DNA of 64,000 bases. Source: Rhizocola hellebori. GTDB taxonomy: Bacteria; Actinomycetota; Actinomycetes; Mycobacteriales; Micromonosporaceae. The notes below the pieces were generated by a model that was given only the letters and a program-made list of their open reading frames with translations, was not told the origin of the DNA and did not search any database. Location: assembly GCF_016862955.1 (NCBI RefSeq), contig NZ_BONY01000018.1, positions 1 through 64,000 on the forward strand, written 5' to 3'. Shown here in pieces: positions 18,201-26,405 of the stretch (positions within the stretch are counted from its first letter, which is position 1; each line of letters begins with the position of its first letter). A program made the translations under genes and the position numbers.

Positions 18201-19712
18201 CAGCGTGTCGTGGGCGACGGCCAGGGTTGCACGGGCTTCGCCACCGGTTTGCCGGCTGCGTCGCCTCGGCACCAGTACACGTTTCATCCCGGCCAGCACC
18301 GTGTCGATTTCGAAGGGCAGCCGTCCGGTGAGCGATTGCAGCTCGCTGGCCGACAGGCCACCGCGCCCGGCGATGACGAGGGCGAGGATCTGTGCGCTGA
18401 ACGTGTCGGTCAGCACCGCGGAAAGTTCCTGCCGGGCTTTGGTTTCGAGGCCCTGCGCGTGCGCGGACTGGTTCAGATGCATGATTCTGGCGCGGCGCAG
18501 CGGATGCTGCGGGTCGTCGGGCGGGCGGTGGTCGCTGCGGCTGCTGACGATCACCTTGAGGCCGGGCTCCGCCAGCGGCAGGATGTCGGCGATCTGCAGT
18601 GTCGTGCCGGTGTCCTCGTCGAGCCCGTCCACGACCAACACTAGCCGTCGGCCGTCGGCGTGGGCTCGTCCGGCGGCCTCCGAGATCAGGCGATGCAGGT
18701 GGGATGCGCGGGCGGCCAGCGGGATGTCCAGCTCGGCGTCGGGTCCCAGCAGCGCGCAAACCTGGCGCAGCAGGTTGTCGACGGCGGCCGCACAGTCGGA
18801 CTGGCCCAGGCCGCGGCGGCTCACAAAGAAAGACAGCAGATCGGCGTCCGGTGGCGGGCTGGTCACGAACGTGGCCAGCAGGGCGGTCTTGCCTGCCCAG
18901 GGTTTGCCCTGGCACCACAGGTATGCGTCGCTGCCTTCGCAGAACTGCGCCAGCGCCAGCAGTTCCGGCTCGCGGGCACGAAGCCCTTCCGCGGGTACAA
19001 GGTCGCTGGCGATTCCGCCGTAGGCCGCAAAGACCCGGCTGCGGACGGCACGCGGTGCCACGTCGGGTATGTCGACTTCGGTGGGCAGCCTCAGGGCCTG
19101 CCGCAGACCGCGGTCACCGCCGGATGCGCTGAAGACTGGCAGGGCCACCAGGAAGGCTGGGCCTTCCCGCTCATGGTGTTCCGTCACCACGGCCACCAGG
19201 CGGCCGTCAACCAGCACCGGGGCCCCGGACATACCGCCCCAGGAGGGCCAGCCGCTCGGGGCGCCGGCCAGGGCGCGGATGTGAAGCTCGAAAGTCCCGG
19301 ACCGGCGATTGGAACCCATCGTGAGATAGCCGGAGCATACTTGCAGATCCCGATAGGCGACCGGCGGTGAGGAGCGGACCTTCCGAGCCGGGTAGCCCGC
19401 CGTCTGCGCCGCCACCTCGGTCACCCCGCCAAAGGTGAGCCGGCCAAGGCTGGGCGGGCCCGCGACGTCGGGAAGGCTGCCGGGCGCCACCGAGACAAGG
19501 GCAATGTCGTCGCCCAGATTTCGTCGGTCAAGTGCCACCGACTCGGTGTGTGTGGCGGAACCTGCGATGTCGGCGCGGACGGTCACGCTGGTGGCGTCGG
19601 CGACCACATGCCAGGCTGTGAGCACGGCAGTGGAGGTGAGCCGGTAGCCCGTGCCCAGAAGGCGGCTATCGCCGATCTGCGCGACGATCTGAACGATTCG
19701 GTCCAGTTCCAT
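15258..19712 (-). CDS. Trypsin-like protease fused to a STAND-type P-loop NTPase and helical repeats
   Basis: 1484 residues from ATG 19712 (GGGAG, 6-base spacer). Domain order: a trypsin-like protease (residues 1-200) with catalytic His35 in TAWHVV, Asp69 in DDIALV and Ser162 in WGGMSGAPV; a P-loop NTPase (about 240-560) with Walker A GKPWAGKT at 269-276 and Walker B LVLVVDGLDED at 358-367, plus VIVSSRSD near 387-394; then about 900 residues of TPR/HEAT-like alpha-helical repeats (ALARRHETGMAEAYIRAATA and similar). This is the architecture of STAND sensors: the repeats recognise a trigger, ATP drives oligomerisation, and the protease is the effector. All catalytic residues are present, so it should be active. 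No signal peptide, so it acts in the cytoplasm. A Trypco2 gene lies upstream and a HEAT/SUKH gene downstream. Confidence 0.85.
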   Translation of the reverse strand: MELDRIVQIVAQIGDSRLLGTGYRLTSTAVLTAWHVVADATSVTVRADIAGSATHTESVALDRRNLGDDIALVSVAPGSLPDVAGPPSLGRLTFGGVTEVAAQTAGYPARKVRSSPPVAYRDLQVCSGYLTMGSNRRSGTFELHIRALAGAPSGWPSWGGMSGAPVLVDGRLVAVVTEHHEREGPAFLVALPVFSASGGDRGLRQALRLPTEVDIPDVAPRAVRSRVFAAYGGIASDLVPAEGLRAREPELLALAQFCEGSDAYLWCQGKPWAGKTALLATFVTSPPPDADLLSFFVSRRGLGQSDCAAAVDNLLRQVCALLGPDAELDIPLAARASHLHRLISEAAGRAHADGRRLVLVVDGLDEDTGTTLQIADILPLAEPGLKVIVSSRSDHRPPDDPQHPLRRARIMHLNQSAHAQGLETKARQELSAVLTDTFSAQILALVIAGRGGLSASELQSLTGRLPFEIDTVLAGMKRVLVPRRRSRQTGGEARATLAVAHDTLLAAAEAGIGPALIEQSHGEIHAWARRWRAEGWPAGTPAFLLFEYPRVLRDAGDADALLARALDPACQERLYLSTGAFTQALAEIRHAQDAIVGSPPADLRALTMLSERRSELVSRAEWIPIELAGMWADLGQTMRALALVDSPTISYERSAVLASMKPAISSLADSLVSAGELHQAAHLIEILTHHDVREAVACALVSSSIAAGRLADAETLVGLVPDEAGRRRVRIELLRELVSNTDGMTHAFTVLRQINDAEQLPEALAIVLGRLLPDVKSWPAMIAGLVVDLGIAPETLAKAWGLVRYDVASPAIVDEPIGEVAVALARRHETGMAEAYIRAATASWRGAPFAELAHAFANNGDFAQATLMAGQIPGDEERSALLLQLSGHAMSQGQHRIARDIVDGIVAELAEGHTSGAYRRKHAFRQLIEAVAALDCDWAEQLLSDEDDEDARTAGAPIVVAALVAGGHPERAEALARQLRDVHHEVLHSLLAALAPTHLHHAERIIAEIPKYYRPQACLAVTEALTADGQYDRAAEQAHQIEDPSDKAIAFAGLARAMHANGLPQRAHLAATAADEAAAAMPHPFRRAWRMTDAVTALLGLDDHALAGLLAETANQPLTAPWGLGASIRVLTHTEQLDAAISRAGRAEQTAARFISQPPDGVRAITILETVNYLADSIPDLVKALAQHDRLDEATEMVLAAKHPDFTRRTYPPLAVLLATRGRYDEADAVASTDITDWAKIRAYCGLASTAAGQDRQRAIRWLQHAQATIATTDDLYDPALLIGAYCALGMVGKALDTVSDPSRIIVESKVKYVLQGLARHGFHDEAENLARSFTDSPSLLRDALTAIMAAHVDIGNQQLVSGLLAEIRELGANLPDAAFDNRPLETVMAAAALTMPHAELEEFILAEERHIYADLPGGPGRLLTLARTALALPDHSLARHLLTQALVAPHSLYHAYDIVGRLEPTALQQLALKWIEQSAPTPT

Positions 19713-19913
19713 CAGCTGCTCCCACTTTCTCGGCGGCTGGACACCGTTTGGCGCTACGGCTTGGCGTGGTCCCGCCGCGGACGCCAGGAAGGCACGTTGC
19801 CGGAGCCGGGTCTGCCCCAGCGGGTCGGCTCACGGGTCTCGCAGGCGTTGGCACGCGTTTCACCGCAGCGGCCCCATCCGGCTCCACGGCACGCGCGGCC
19901 AAGGCGCAGCGGG

Positions 19914-20267
19914 CTATTCTTCACCTGGCATCGGCTCGCCGGAAATGTGCGGCGACCGCCCGTCCGGGCCAATCGGCTGCAGTGTCAGCCTGATGCGGTG
20001 CACCGTCTGCGATGTGCGCGTGGCACCGGCCGAGGCGTCCACCAGCACCAGTTTGGCCGCCACCCCGCCGGAGCGGGACGTGTCGACCACAACAGACACT
20101 TCCAGCTCGATCGGGCCGACGACAAACTTCGGATCCTTGTCTCTGCCCTGCCATGCGGCCAGGTTCAGATCCCCGCGCAGCTGATAAATCAGGTCAGCCA
20201 GCGTCAGCGCATCATCGGACACGACCACCATCCTTAAGATCGAAGCTTCAGCAACCGTCATCATCAC
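19914..20267 (-). CDS. Trypco2-family protein (trypsin-co-occurring domain 2)
   Basis: About 117 residues (ATG 20267, 20264 or 20261). The core reads LTLADLIYQLRGDLNLAAWQ, then FVVGPIELEVSVVVDTS and TVHRIRLTLQPIGPDG, which matches the Trypco2 domain as I remember it: an N-terminal helix with LAEAI..LR.EL, a beta strand F.LGPVELE..V.V, and a final strand HRV.L.L.P. Trypco domains were named for their repeated association with trypsin-like peptidases in predicted counter-invader systems. It lies 201 bases upstream of the protease-NTPase gene on the same strand, as expected for that association. Its molecular role is unknown; a sensor or adaptor is likely. Confidence 0.75.
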   Translation of the reverse strand: MMMTVAEASILRMVVVSDDALTLADLIYQLRGDLNLAAWQGRDKDPKFVVGPIELEVSVVVDTSRSGGVAAKLVLVDASAGATRTSQTVHRIRLTLQPIGPDGRSPHISGEPMPGEE

Positions 20268-20325
20268 CCATGCGAAAAGATCAATACAGCCGCCGAACAG
20301 GTATCCCGCGTCGACGTGCCGTCAT

Positions 20326-20825
20326 CTATATGAATGGGCGTGGTCGGCCGCCGATGGTGCGGCCGTGTTCGGCGACCTGGAACTGCATCGCGGCTTTCAA
20401 CCGGATCCGCGCCCGCTGCACTTCGCGTTTGGCATGCACACCAAGCAGTTTCAGGAGAGACAAGTGCATCGAATCCCGGGTGTCGGCTGGCCCGTCGAGC
20501 TCTGGCAGCCGGACGGCCAAACCGAGGGCCTCGAACATCGGCGCCAAATGAAGCAGCTGATCACCGTAGAAGGCGCGCTCGAACTCTCCAACAACGACGG
20601 CTTCGAATCCGCGGCGTAGATCCCTTATGGCTGTGAGGAGTTTACGGCTTCGGGTCGTGATGCCCGGCCTCTGCTGCGAGTGAATCCTTGGTCGATGTAT
20701 TCGGCCACGATCGTACCGTGCCCGGCGATAAGGTCTTCGGCCATGGCCCGTTGCCAGCCTGCGGAGGTGGCGAAATCGTGGAACGGGTCAGTCGACATCC
20801 GTCCGTAGAACACGACCGGATCCCG
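20326..20825 (-). pseudogene. Serine recombinase, frameshifted and truncated
   Basis: The N-terminus is visible as VVFYGRMSTDPFHDFATSAG with WQRAMAEDLIAGHGTIVAEY, carrying the catalytic-domain Arg and Ser (GRMST). Near 20645 one base is lost: the frame runs to RPEAVNSSQP-stop, while the shifted frame continues KLLTAIRDLRRGFEAVVVGE, FERAFYGDQLLHLAPMFEAL, LKLLGVHAKREVQRARIRLK and IGGRP, then stops at 20326-20328. Normal family members continue for about 350 more residues with a zinc ribbon and coiled coil. It is dead twice over. Just upstream of the Trypco2 gene, it suggests the conflict operon once travelled on an integrative element. Confidence 0.8.
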
Positions 20826-21069
20826 GCGGAGGCGGCAGTCTTGTTGTGGCGTATGGACCAGGCCGACTTGCGGTCGGTGCGGGCGGTCAAGGATCCCAGC
20901 AGATCCGGTCCGCGGTGGTGGTGGGGGAGCGGCGGCATGAGGGGTAACCTTCGTTCGCCTGCATCACTCAAGCTATGGGCTATACGATCTGACGATCTGG
21001 CTCAGATTCGGCCCATCGGGCGGGTGGACAAACAAACACACAGGCTACAACCACTGGGGCCGCACCGTC

Positions 21070-21530
21070 GTGGCCACCACGGCCACCCAGCCTAAGCCCG
21101 ACAAGCTGACCTGGCTGCTCGACCAGTGGGCTGGCATCCAAACCAGCTCAGTAGACACACTTTGGAACGCGGGCAGAGGCATCGCGCAGGCGGCTTGGAA
21201 CTGCAGCACCATCGCCATGGCCGCAAGCGGTGGAGGTTGCGGCGTCTACGACCTGGCGGCCCTGGCCATCGACGACCCAGGCGCGGCCGGATCAATGCTC
21301 TGGCACGGCGTAGCCGACCCGATCGCCAACGACTGGAGCAACGGCAACTACGGCTCCGCCGCCGGCCGCGCAGGCACCGAAGCCATCATGCTGGTTTGGG
21401 TCCAAAGGGCGCGGGATCACTCGGTCCAACGAGCGGTGTTGCCACCAGAGCGGCAGAGGCGTCCGGCGGCGCGGCCAGATCAGCCCCGGTGGCCGTTGTC
21501 TCCTCGACAACTGGCATGCATCAACGTTCG
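21070..21530 (+). pseudogene. Polymorphic-toxin-like relic (pre-toxin linker), frameshifted
   Basis: Frame 1 from GTG 21070 gives a Trp-rich segment (DKLTWLLDQWAGIQTSSVDT), then GVADPIANDWSNGNYGSAAG with RAGTEAIM. This resembles the linker found before toxin domains in secreted actinobacterial polymorphic toxins (HGLTDP-ED-NNGRYGEA-GR-TFE). Near 21399 one base is missing and the reading moves to another frame (KGAGSLGPTSGVATRAAEAS). No toxin domain follows. Both ends are gone, so it is a remnant. A small acidic gene follows at 21777. Confidence 0.5.
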
Positions 21531-21776
21531 AGAATCGCCTTCGTTCGGTCCAATACCGCTTGGGCAGTCATGGCAAGGGGAGATCGGCCATTGACTGCCC
21601 GCGCGATGCCATGGATTTTTCAATCAGCACAGGCAGCCGGGCGTTTCAGTCACACTCAAAGGCGGGTCCCCGGGTATCCAGATCAAGACCAAGACGTAAA
21701 ATTGCAGCTGGAAAATTCAGAGAGTCGGTGGCTGCTGGACCGATGCCTGGCAGACTCGTAATCTTTTGGGTTTGAC

Positions 21777-22103
21777 ATGTCGAAGAGTGATGCGCTACGT
21801 GCGGCAGTAGCAAAGTTGGAAGGCCTCGGTTATCCAGACCACGCCGATGGTGAGGATTTGGAGGCATGGTTGATGGATCTGCTGCAGACCGATGGTTACA
21901 TCGCAGGCATCGCCGGCACAGTCCTCAACGGCGGCCACCATCATGGCCGGCTCGACGAGCTAACTTCGTTGAGCCGGCGGCTCGCAAAGATATCGGCCGA
22001 TACGTTGCATGATCAAGAGGTCGTGGCTGCGAGCCGTGAGTACCTTAAGGCGCTCGGGGAAGTTGTGGCGGCGTTGAATGCGTATACAGGTCGTCACGGG
22101 TGA
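21777..22103 (+). CDS. Small acidic protein, likely immunity partner of the toxin relic
   Basis: 108 residues from ATG 21777, no strong ribosome site. The product is helical and acidic (ALRAAVAKLEGLGYPDHADG, DLEAWLMDLLQTDGYIAGIA, REYLKALGEVVAALNAYTG). No family recognised. It follows a toxin-like relic on the same strand, the usual order toxin then immunity; this order is the basis for the suggestion. It is intact while the toxin is not, a common outcome because an orphan immunity gene is harmless. Confidence 0.65.
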   Translation: MSKSDALRAAVAKLEGLGYPDHADGEDLEAWLMDLLQTDGYIAGIAGTVLNGGHHHGRLDELTSLSRRLAKISADTLHDQEVVAASREYLKALGEVVAALNAYTGRHG

Positions 22104-22160
22104 ACGTGTAGGCGGTGTCTCATGACCGGGGCTGCCGGCATGCCTTATAGTGATAACACT

Positions 22161-22181
22161 TAATATGCGGGCCGCATATTA
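22161..22181. promoter_or_regulatory. Near-perfect palindrome, operator-like
   Basis: Ten-base arms (TAATATGCGG and CCGCATATTA) surround one central G. It lies in AT-richer DNA between the 21777-22103 gene and a transposase relic. Binding site for a dimeric repressor is the simplest reading; no regulator gene is adjacent. Confidence 0.45.
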
Positions 22182-22295
22182 TCCTTACGCAGCACGCACT
22201 GTCCCGATCACGTGGATCGGCCTGCGGTCGGCCGACCGGGGGGTGCGTTTCCTTTGAGGGAGTTGGAGCGTGGTGATGTGTCCGCTCCGGATGCG

Positions 22296-22657
22296 TCACC
22301 GCATTACCAGCTCGGGCAGCTCCCGATCGATTGGCGGCCGGCCGCAGCGTGCGTGTGGATAGGTCCGGTGCCGGGCGATCAGTTGCCGGTGCCAGCGCAG
22401 CAGTGTGGCTGGGGTGACGAAGAACGCCGGCCAATGTGGTCGGGGCAGCAGCCGCGATAGTGCCGCCAGCACCACCCGATCCTCAGGCTGCAGACCCGGG
22501 CGGTGTACCTGCCGCGCAGGACCGCCACCTGATTCCGCAGCACCAGAAGTTCGACGTCCTTGGCGCCGCCGTCGCGGGCAAGCTGGGTGAGCAATTGCAG
22601 AATCTGGCGCAAGAGAATGTACACCAATGAGGCCGACATGCTCTGGATCGTCGTCAC
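22296..22657 (-). pseudogene. Transposase N-terminal fragment (integrase-type, IS3/IS481-like)
   Basis: The minus strand begins SLVYILLRQILQLLTQLARD then GGAKDVELLVLRNQVAVLR; one shift later it reads ADRVVLAALS-like LQPEDRVVLAALSRLLPRP, then FFVTPATLLRWHRQLIARH and RCGRPPIDRELPELV. This is the well-known N-terminal region of actinobacterial integrase-type transposases. A frameshift lies near 22510 and the catalytic DDE domain is absent because the frame stops right after ELVMR. Confidence 0.75.
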
Positions 22658-22709
22658 CTATGCTCCCGGGACAGCGCACAAAACCTTACGTCACAGCAAC
22701 GAATCGGAT

Positions 22710-22925
22710 TTACGAGCACCGCAGGGTGATCGCCAGCCCGACAAGCCCGGCTACTGTGAACGCGAAGACCAGCGCCGCGATCAGTGATGCTGTCAGGTTG
22801 TAGCGGCCGCCAAGACGCTGCTGCCAGGAAGACATCCAAGCGTGGACGGTGAAGGCCAAAACGCTGGTCCACGGCGACCTCCGCTCGGGCAATGCCTGCG
22901 GGAGCGGCGCCAGCCGCACGATCAT
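22710..22925 (-). CDS. Possible small membrane protein
   Basis: Up to 71 residues with a C-terminal transmembrane helix (LTASLIAALVFAFTVAGLVG) preceded by a soluble stretch rich in Trp (WTSVLAFTVHAWMSSWQQRL). The start is unclear and no ribosome site is visible. On the opposite strand another weak frame (about 22990-23179) ends just before the LPITG gene. Either may be a relic. Confidence 0.35.
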   Translation of the reverse strand: MIVRLAPLPQALPERRSPWTSVLAFTVHAWMSSWQQRLGGRYNLTASLIAALVFAFTVAGLVGLAITLRCS

Positions 22926-23197
22926 CGACTTGGGTACGTTTCAGGGGCAGCCCGGCTTCGACATTCTCTGGCTTTCCGAAACGTCTGTCCACGCAAGACG
23001 GTGAAGCATTCGTCGCCCACGGGCCAAGCCAAGCTTTGGCGCGATGCGTTCCCGGCTGCGACCCGCTCGCCGCTGTCGAAGCTCTGCGCCCTGCGACCGC
23101 ACTGCGCAACGCGGCCGTCTACGCCAACTTCCTGGCAGAAGCCCATCGCCTGGCCGGCGCCCCCCACAGTGCACGGTGAGGCACTACTCTTCGACAG

Positions 23198-24682
23198 ATG
23201 TCACTCCTTAAGCGGGGCCTCGCCGCAGCGGCCTGCGTGGCAACGATCAGCACAATTCCCGTCCCCGCGGCTGCAGCGGCCAAGTCACCGGTTGTTCTCG
23301 CCTTTGCAGAAACGCTGGTGCCCGACGACGGTGCCGCGGCTCGGCGCTTTTTCACGCTGCGCTCGGCGGAGAATTTCACTTTCACGCAGATCAAGTTAAC
23401 CGTTGACCTGACCGGGCTGAGCGGCGTCGCTACGGTCACCACCTCGCCCAGCTGCACCACCGCAGCAGCCACGATCACCTGCACCTGGCATGAGATATCC
23501 GGTCCATACACCGCTCTACCTTGGACGTTCGACGTCAAAGCGGCCCCCGGTGCCAAGATCGGAGACTCCGGCCAGATCAAGGCGACCCTCGAGTCATCAG
23601 ACCAGCCGACCATCACGGGCAACGGAAAGATCACCATCGCCGAGGGTGTCGACCTCGCCGCTGCCACCTTCGACAGCATCGGTGTGCAGCCGGGCGCGAC
23701 TTTCGACCTCCCGCTCGCAGTCATCAACGCCGGAAAAAAGGCGGTCAACGGCGTCGCGGTTGTTGTCTACAAGGGCTTCTGGCTCTCCGGCCCAGCGAAG
23801 TACACCAACTGTCTTTACGACGCCGGTCAGGTGCGGGCCTGCGTCTTCGACAACGACCTGGCCGTTGGGGCGCGTTACGGAGCGGCATTGCCGATGACAC
23901 TGCGCACCGATTCTCCGGCCGGGGAATACGCCAGCCTCGAAGCGATCTGGCTCACGACGGCCGAGCTGGAGCTGCTCAAGGCGGAGTTGGGGCAGGAGTG
24001 GTTCGGCAGCCCGGGTAGCGGCGGCGGCGAGCTCGACCTCATCCAGACGCCGACGGCCATGGACGACCAGGTCGACACCGATCCGTTTAACAGCTGGACC
24101 GGGTACACCATCGAGATGCTGGGCGACAAGGTCCGTGACTTCGCGGCTATCGGCGGCACAGGGTCAGGAGCGGTCGGCGACACGATCACCCTGGACGTCG
24201 GCATTAAGAACGTCGGAAACGCCACCCACTACGTGGAAGGCGACCCCTTCGAGGGCCGCTCACAGGTCACCCTCACCGTGCCGCCCGGTGCCTCGCTGAA
24301 ATCGCTGCCTACCAACTGCCAAGCGGTGACCGAGCCTGGTGTCCCCGACGCGAATCCGAAGCGCCTCGACGCGTCCCTCTACGAGTGCCTCGGGCCGGAG
24401 TTGATCGAAGCGGGCAAGAGCTACACCTTCCCGATCAGCTTTGTGGTGAATTCGGTGATCAGCTCCGCGACCGGGTCCCTAGAGGAGACCTGGCTCACCG
24501 ACGCGAACCCGGCGAACAACAAGGCACCCATAGTGCTCAACGCGCCCGGGGGCGGCGGCGGCCTGCCTATCACCGGCCCGAAGGTCACCCTGATCGCGGT
24601 GGTGGGCCTACTGCTACTTGCCGCGGGGCTCGTCATCGTCGTGGCGACACGCCGTCGTAAGTCCTTGCCTCTGTCTCGCTGA
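23198..24682 (+). CDS. LPxTG-anchored secreted surface protein
   Basis: 494 residues from ATG 23198. A signal peptide (LLKRGLAAAACVATISTIPV, cleavage near AAAA) is followed by beta-rich domains of the CARDB/DUF11 type, with paired Cys (CTTAAATITC), and by a second domain around residues 320-450 (VGDTITLDVGIKNVGNATHY). The C-terminus is a sorting signal: LPITG, a hydrophobic helix (LIAVVGLLLLAAGLVIVVAT) and RRRK. Sortase should link it to the wall. Architecture parallels the LPQTG protein at 2321-3445, though the sequences differ. A strong terminator follows. The ribosome site is weak. Ligand unknown. Confidence 0.85.
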   Translation: MSLLKRGLAAAACVATISTIPVPAAAAAKSPVVLAFAETLVPDDGAAARRFFTLRSAENFTFTQIKLTVDLTGLSGVATVTTSPSCTTAAATITCTWHEISGPYTALPWTFDVKAAPGAKIGDSGQIKATLESSDQPTITGNGKITIAEGVDLAAATFDSIGVQPGATFDLPLAVINAGKKAVNGVAVVVYKGFWLSGPAKYTNCLYDAGQVRACVFDNDLAVGARYGAALPMTLRTDSPAGEYASLEAIWLTTAELELLKAELGQEWFGSPGSGGGELDLIQTPTAMDDQVDTDPFNSWTGYTIEMLGDKVRDFAAIGGTGSGAVGDTITLDVGIKNVGNATHYVEGDPFEGRSQVTLTVPPGASLKSLPTNCQAVTEPGVPDANPKRLDASLYECLGPELIEAGKSYTFPISFVVNSVISSATGSLEETWLTDANPANNKAPIVLNAPGGGGGLPITGPKVTLIAVVGLLLLAAGLVIVVATRRRKSLPLSR

Positions 24683-24695
24683 CTTTCCCATCCCC

Positions 24696-24728
24696 AAAGG
24701 CGCGTCCCCACCTGCGGGGCGCGCCTTT
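24696..24728 (+). terminator. Strong rho-independent-type hairpin
   Basis: A 9-bp outer stem (AAAGGCGCG with CGCGCCTTT) and an inner CCCC/GGGG stem, 13 bases after the stop of the LPITG gene. The A-rich and T-rich ends would let it work in both directions. Confidence 0.75.
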
Positions 24729-25500
24729 CGACTGCCGCTCAAAGGATCGCGAGCGGGGGAAGAGGCCGCGGCGGCCGGGCGCTCCACCACGATCATCTCT
24801 ATCCGTGCCACTGCCGCCGCCACCTGAGCCTGCGCCACACCAACGAAAGCGGCCCGCTCGGCGACCAGCGCGCCGATTTTCGGCTCGGGTCAGGCCCAGC
24901 CGCGCGTCGGACGCGAGCCGATCGGAAGGTGGTTTTCGGTCAGGCCCCGGCAACCGTGACCAGCGACGTCGATTTGCCCCGGCCACTTTGATGTGGACTG
25001 TGAGCAGGTCGTCAGTGTCAAAGCCCGTCACCGGCTCAAATCTGGCGGGTATGGGTCGGGATGCAGCGCACGATCGTCCTCATTGGAGGATCGACTCCGT
25101 AGCCGGTTCGCCGTGCCGATAGGAAGGCCATGGTGAAAGCCTGCGGCGTAGCCGTGGAGATGCTGCCGGGGCCTAGCTGGATGCCAAGCTGATCAAACGG
25201 TTATCGGTGAACACGGGAACATCTACGCGATCACTCCTACGCCCTGGAACCCATCCAGCGGCGCGATAGGCACGTCGTCGGCTGAAGGTCGGTAGATGGG
25301 CGGAGGCCCGGTAGTAGTCCTAGCGTGTTAACGGCACGAACACGGCGAAGGGGGCCAGCAAGTCAGCAGTGGAAAAGTGCGGGAACATCAGGAGGACGAC
25401 GTCGGTGAATGCCGGCGAGCTGGACTCGGCAATATTGCGCTGAGGTCCGGGTACACCATATCCAGACCAAGCTGCACCGTGAGGCCGTCATACCCTGCGG
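24729..25500. other. Long stretch without a supported gene
   Basis: Only short frames of poor composition are present on both strands. No tRNA-like or repeated structure was found by eye. Confidence 0.4.
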
Positions 25501-25507
25501 GACTTAT

Positions 25508-25554
25508 GGAGAGCCCGGTGCGTTGTAAGGCGCACGCCGGGTTCGGGAGGCGGC
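25508..25554 (+). mobile_element. Possible group II intron RNA fragment
   Basis: The order GAGAGCCCGGTGCG, a 7-base loop, then CGCACGCCGGGTTCGG and GGCGGC resembles the conserved GAGAGCC-G-TGCG...CGCA-G-CCGGTTCGG hairpin found next to reverse-transcriptase genes in bacterial group II introns. No reverse transcriptase or other intron domain was seen nearby, so at most a fragment survives. Confidence 0.35.
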
Positions 25555-25984
25555 ATGGGGAAACGGACCAGCGGCACCGCTGACACCGCGCCCCATACCG
25601 ACCTCACACGGCGACCGATGACCCTTCGGTTTCGGACGGGGAGTGGATCGCGTTGCTCGCTGCGCTTGCGATCTATGTCCGGTGCGGGTTCCGAGATGAG
25701 ACCGGGCCAGCGCTGTCCGATAAGGACCGGCCGGCTGAGACGGCGCTGACATATAGGGATGTTGGCATGGAAACGCCTGCACCGATCGCTCGCGGATCCT
25801 TTGTGGACACCCGACTTCGCTAGATCAACGCCCGCTTCGTGGCAGATGAGTACGCGGGCGGCGACTGCCTGAGGCTGCCGTTGTCAACGAGACTGGCTGG
25901 TCCTCCCAAATCTAGGGCGCGGGGTGGACGGCGACACTCACCCGGCAGCGCGTCATCGGTGTGCAGCTCCCATCGTCCCGCAGG

Positions 25985-26270
25985 GACCACCCGGATCTTG
26001 ATTCGGTTGCGTTCACCCTTGCTCATGCCACCGTAAAGAGCCATGACGAGGTCGTGCGCGTCGCTGCCCGGGTCCACGGCGCCTCCGACCTCGGGAATCC
26101 ACAGTTAAACGTCGTGGTGCTCGAAGGGCGGGAACGTCAAGCCGAACTGGTTGCCGTAGAAAGCGTGCTGTGGTTCGCCGATCACGACGCCCTCGAACCC
26201 GCGATGAGGATCGCGCAGTGCGGCCGCCTCGTGTTTGTCGCCTCCTGCGCGAGTTCGTTGCATTTACATG
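25985..26270 (-). pseudogene. Serine recombinase fragment with nonsense codon
   Basis: The minus strand reads ALRDPHRGFEGVVIGEPQHA, FYGNQFGLTFPPFEHHDV, TAA, then LWIPEVGGAVDPGSDAHDLV with MALYGGMSKGERNRIKIRV. This is the middle of a large serine recombinase. The TAA replaces the usual Q before LW, which fits CAA to TAA. After RIKIRV the sequence loses similarity and both protein ends are missing. It is the third recombinase relic in the window and differs from the other two (MALYGGMSKGERNR rather than LLGHQAKREVLR), so it came from a separate element. Confidence 0.75.
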
Positions 26271-26310
26271 GCTGGTTATTGACAACAAGGTTTCCAGTCG
26301 CGCACTATGA

Positions 26311-26322
26311 GAGAGCGCTCTC
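26311..26322. promoter_or_regulatory. LacI-family-type operator palindrome (GAGAGCGCTCTC)
   Basis: A perfect 12-bp palindrome 84 bases before the chosen start of the glucanase gene. It resembles the CebR-type box (GGGAGCGCTCCC) used by LacI-family repressors of glycoside-utilisation genes in actinomycetes. Repression in the absence of glucan fragments is a reasonable inference. Confidence 0.55.
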
Positions 26323-26405
26323 ACGTCCGTCCACGTGGGGGACTCGAACAGGCATTTCCGCCCATCGCACCACCTCCGCTCCTGCTCGAGAAGGGCACAT
26401 TCGCT

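Noticed and set aside
17641-18918. A 425-codon minus frame within the protease-NTPase gene
   Set aside because: It lies in a different frame of a well-supported 1484-residue gene and is very Arg-rich, as expected of a shadow.
15258-19712. Plain housekeeping serine protease
   Set aside because: The NTPase with Walker motifs and the long repeat region, together with the Trypco2 neighbour, do not fit an HtrA- or trypsin-type housekeeping enzyme.
22892-23179. Plus-strand frame before the LPITG gene (TPR-like end)
   Set aside because: It is partly protein-like (AAVYANFLAEAHRLAG) but lacks a start and overlaps another weak frame; not enough to call a gene.
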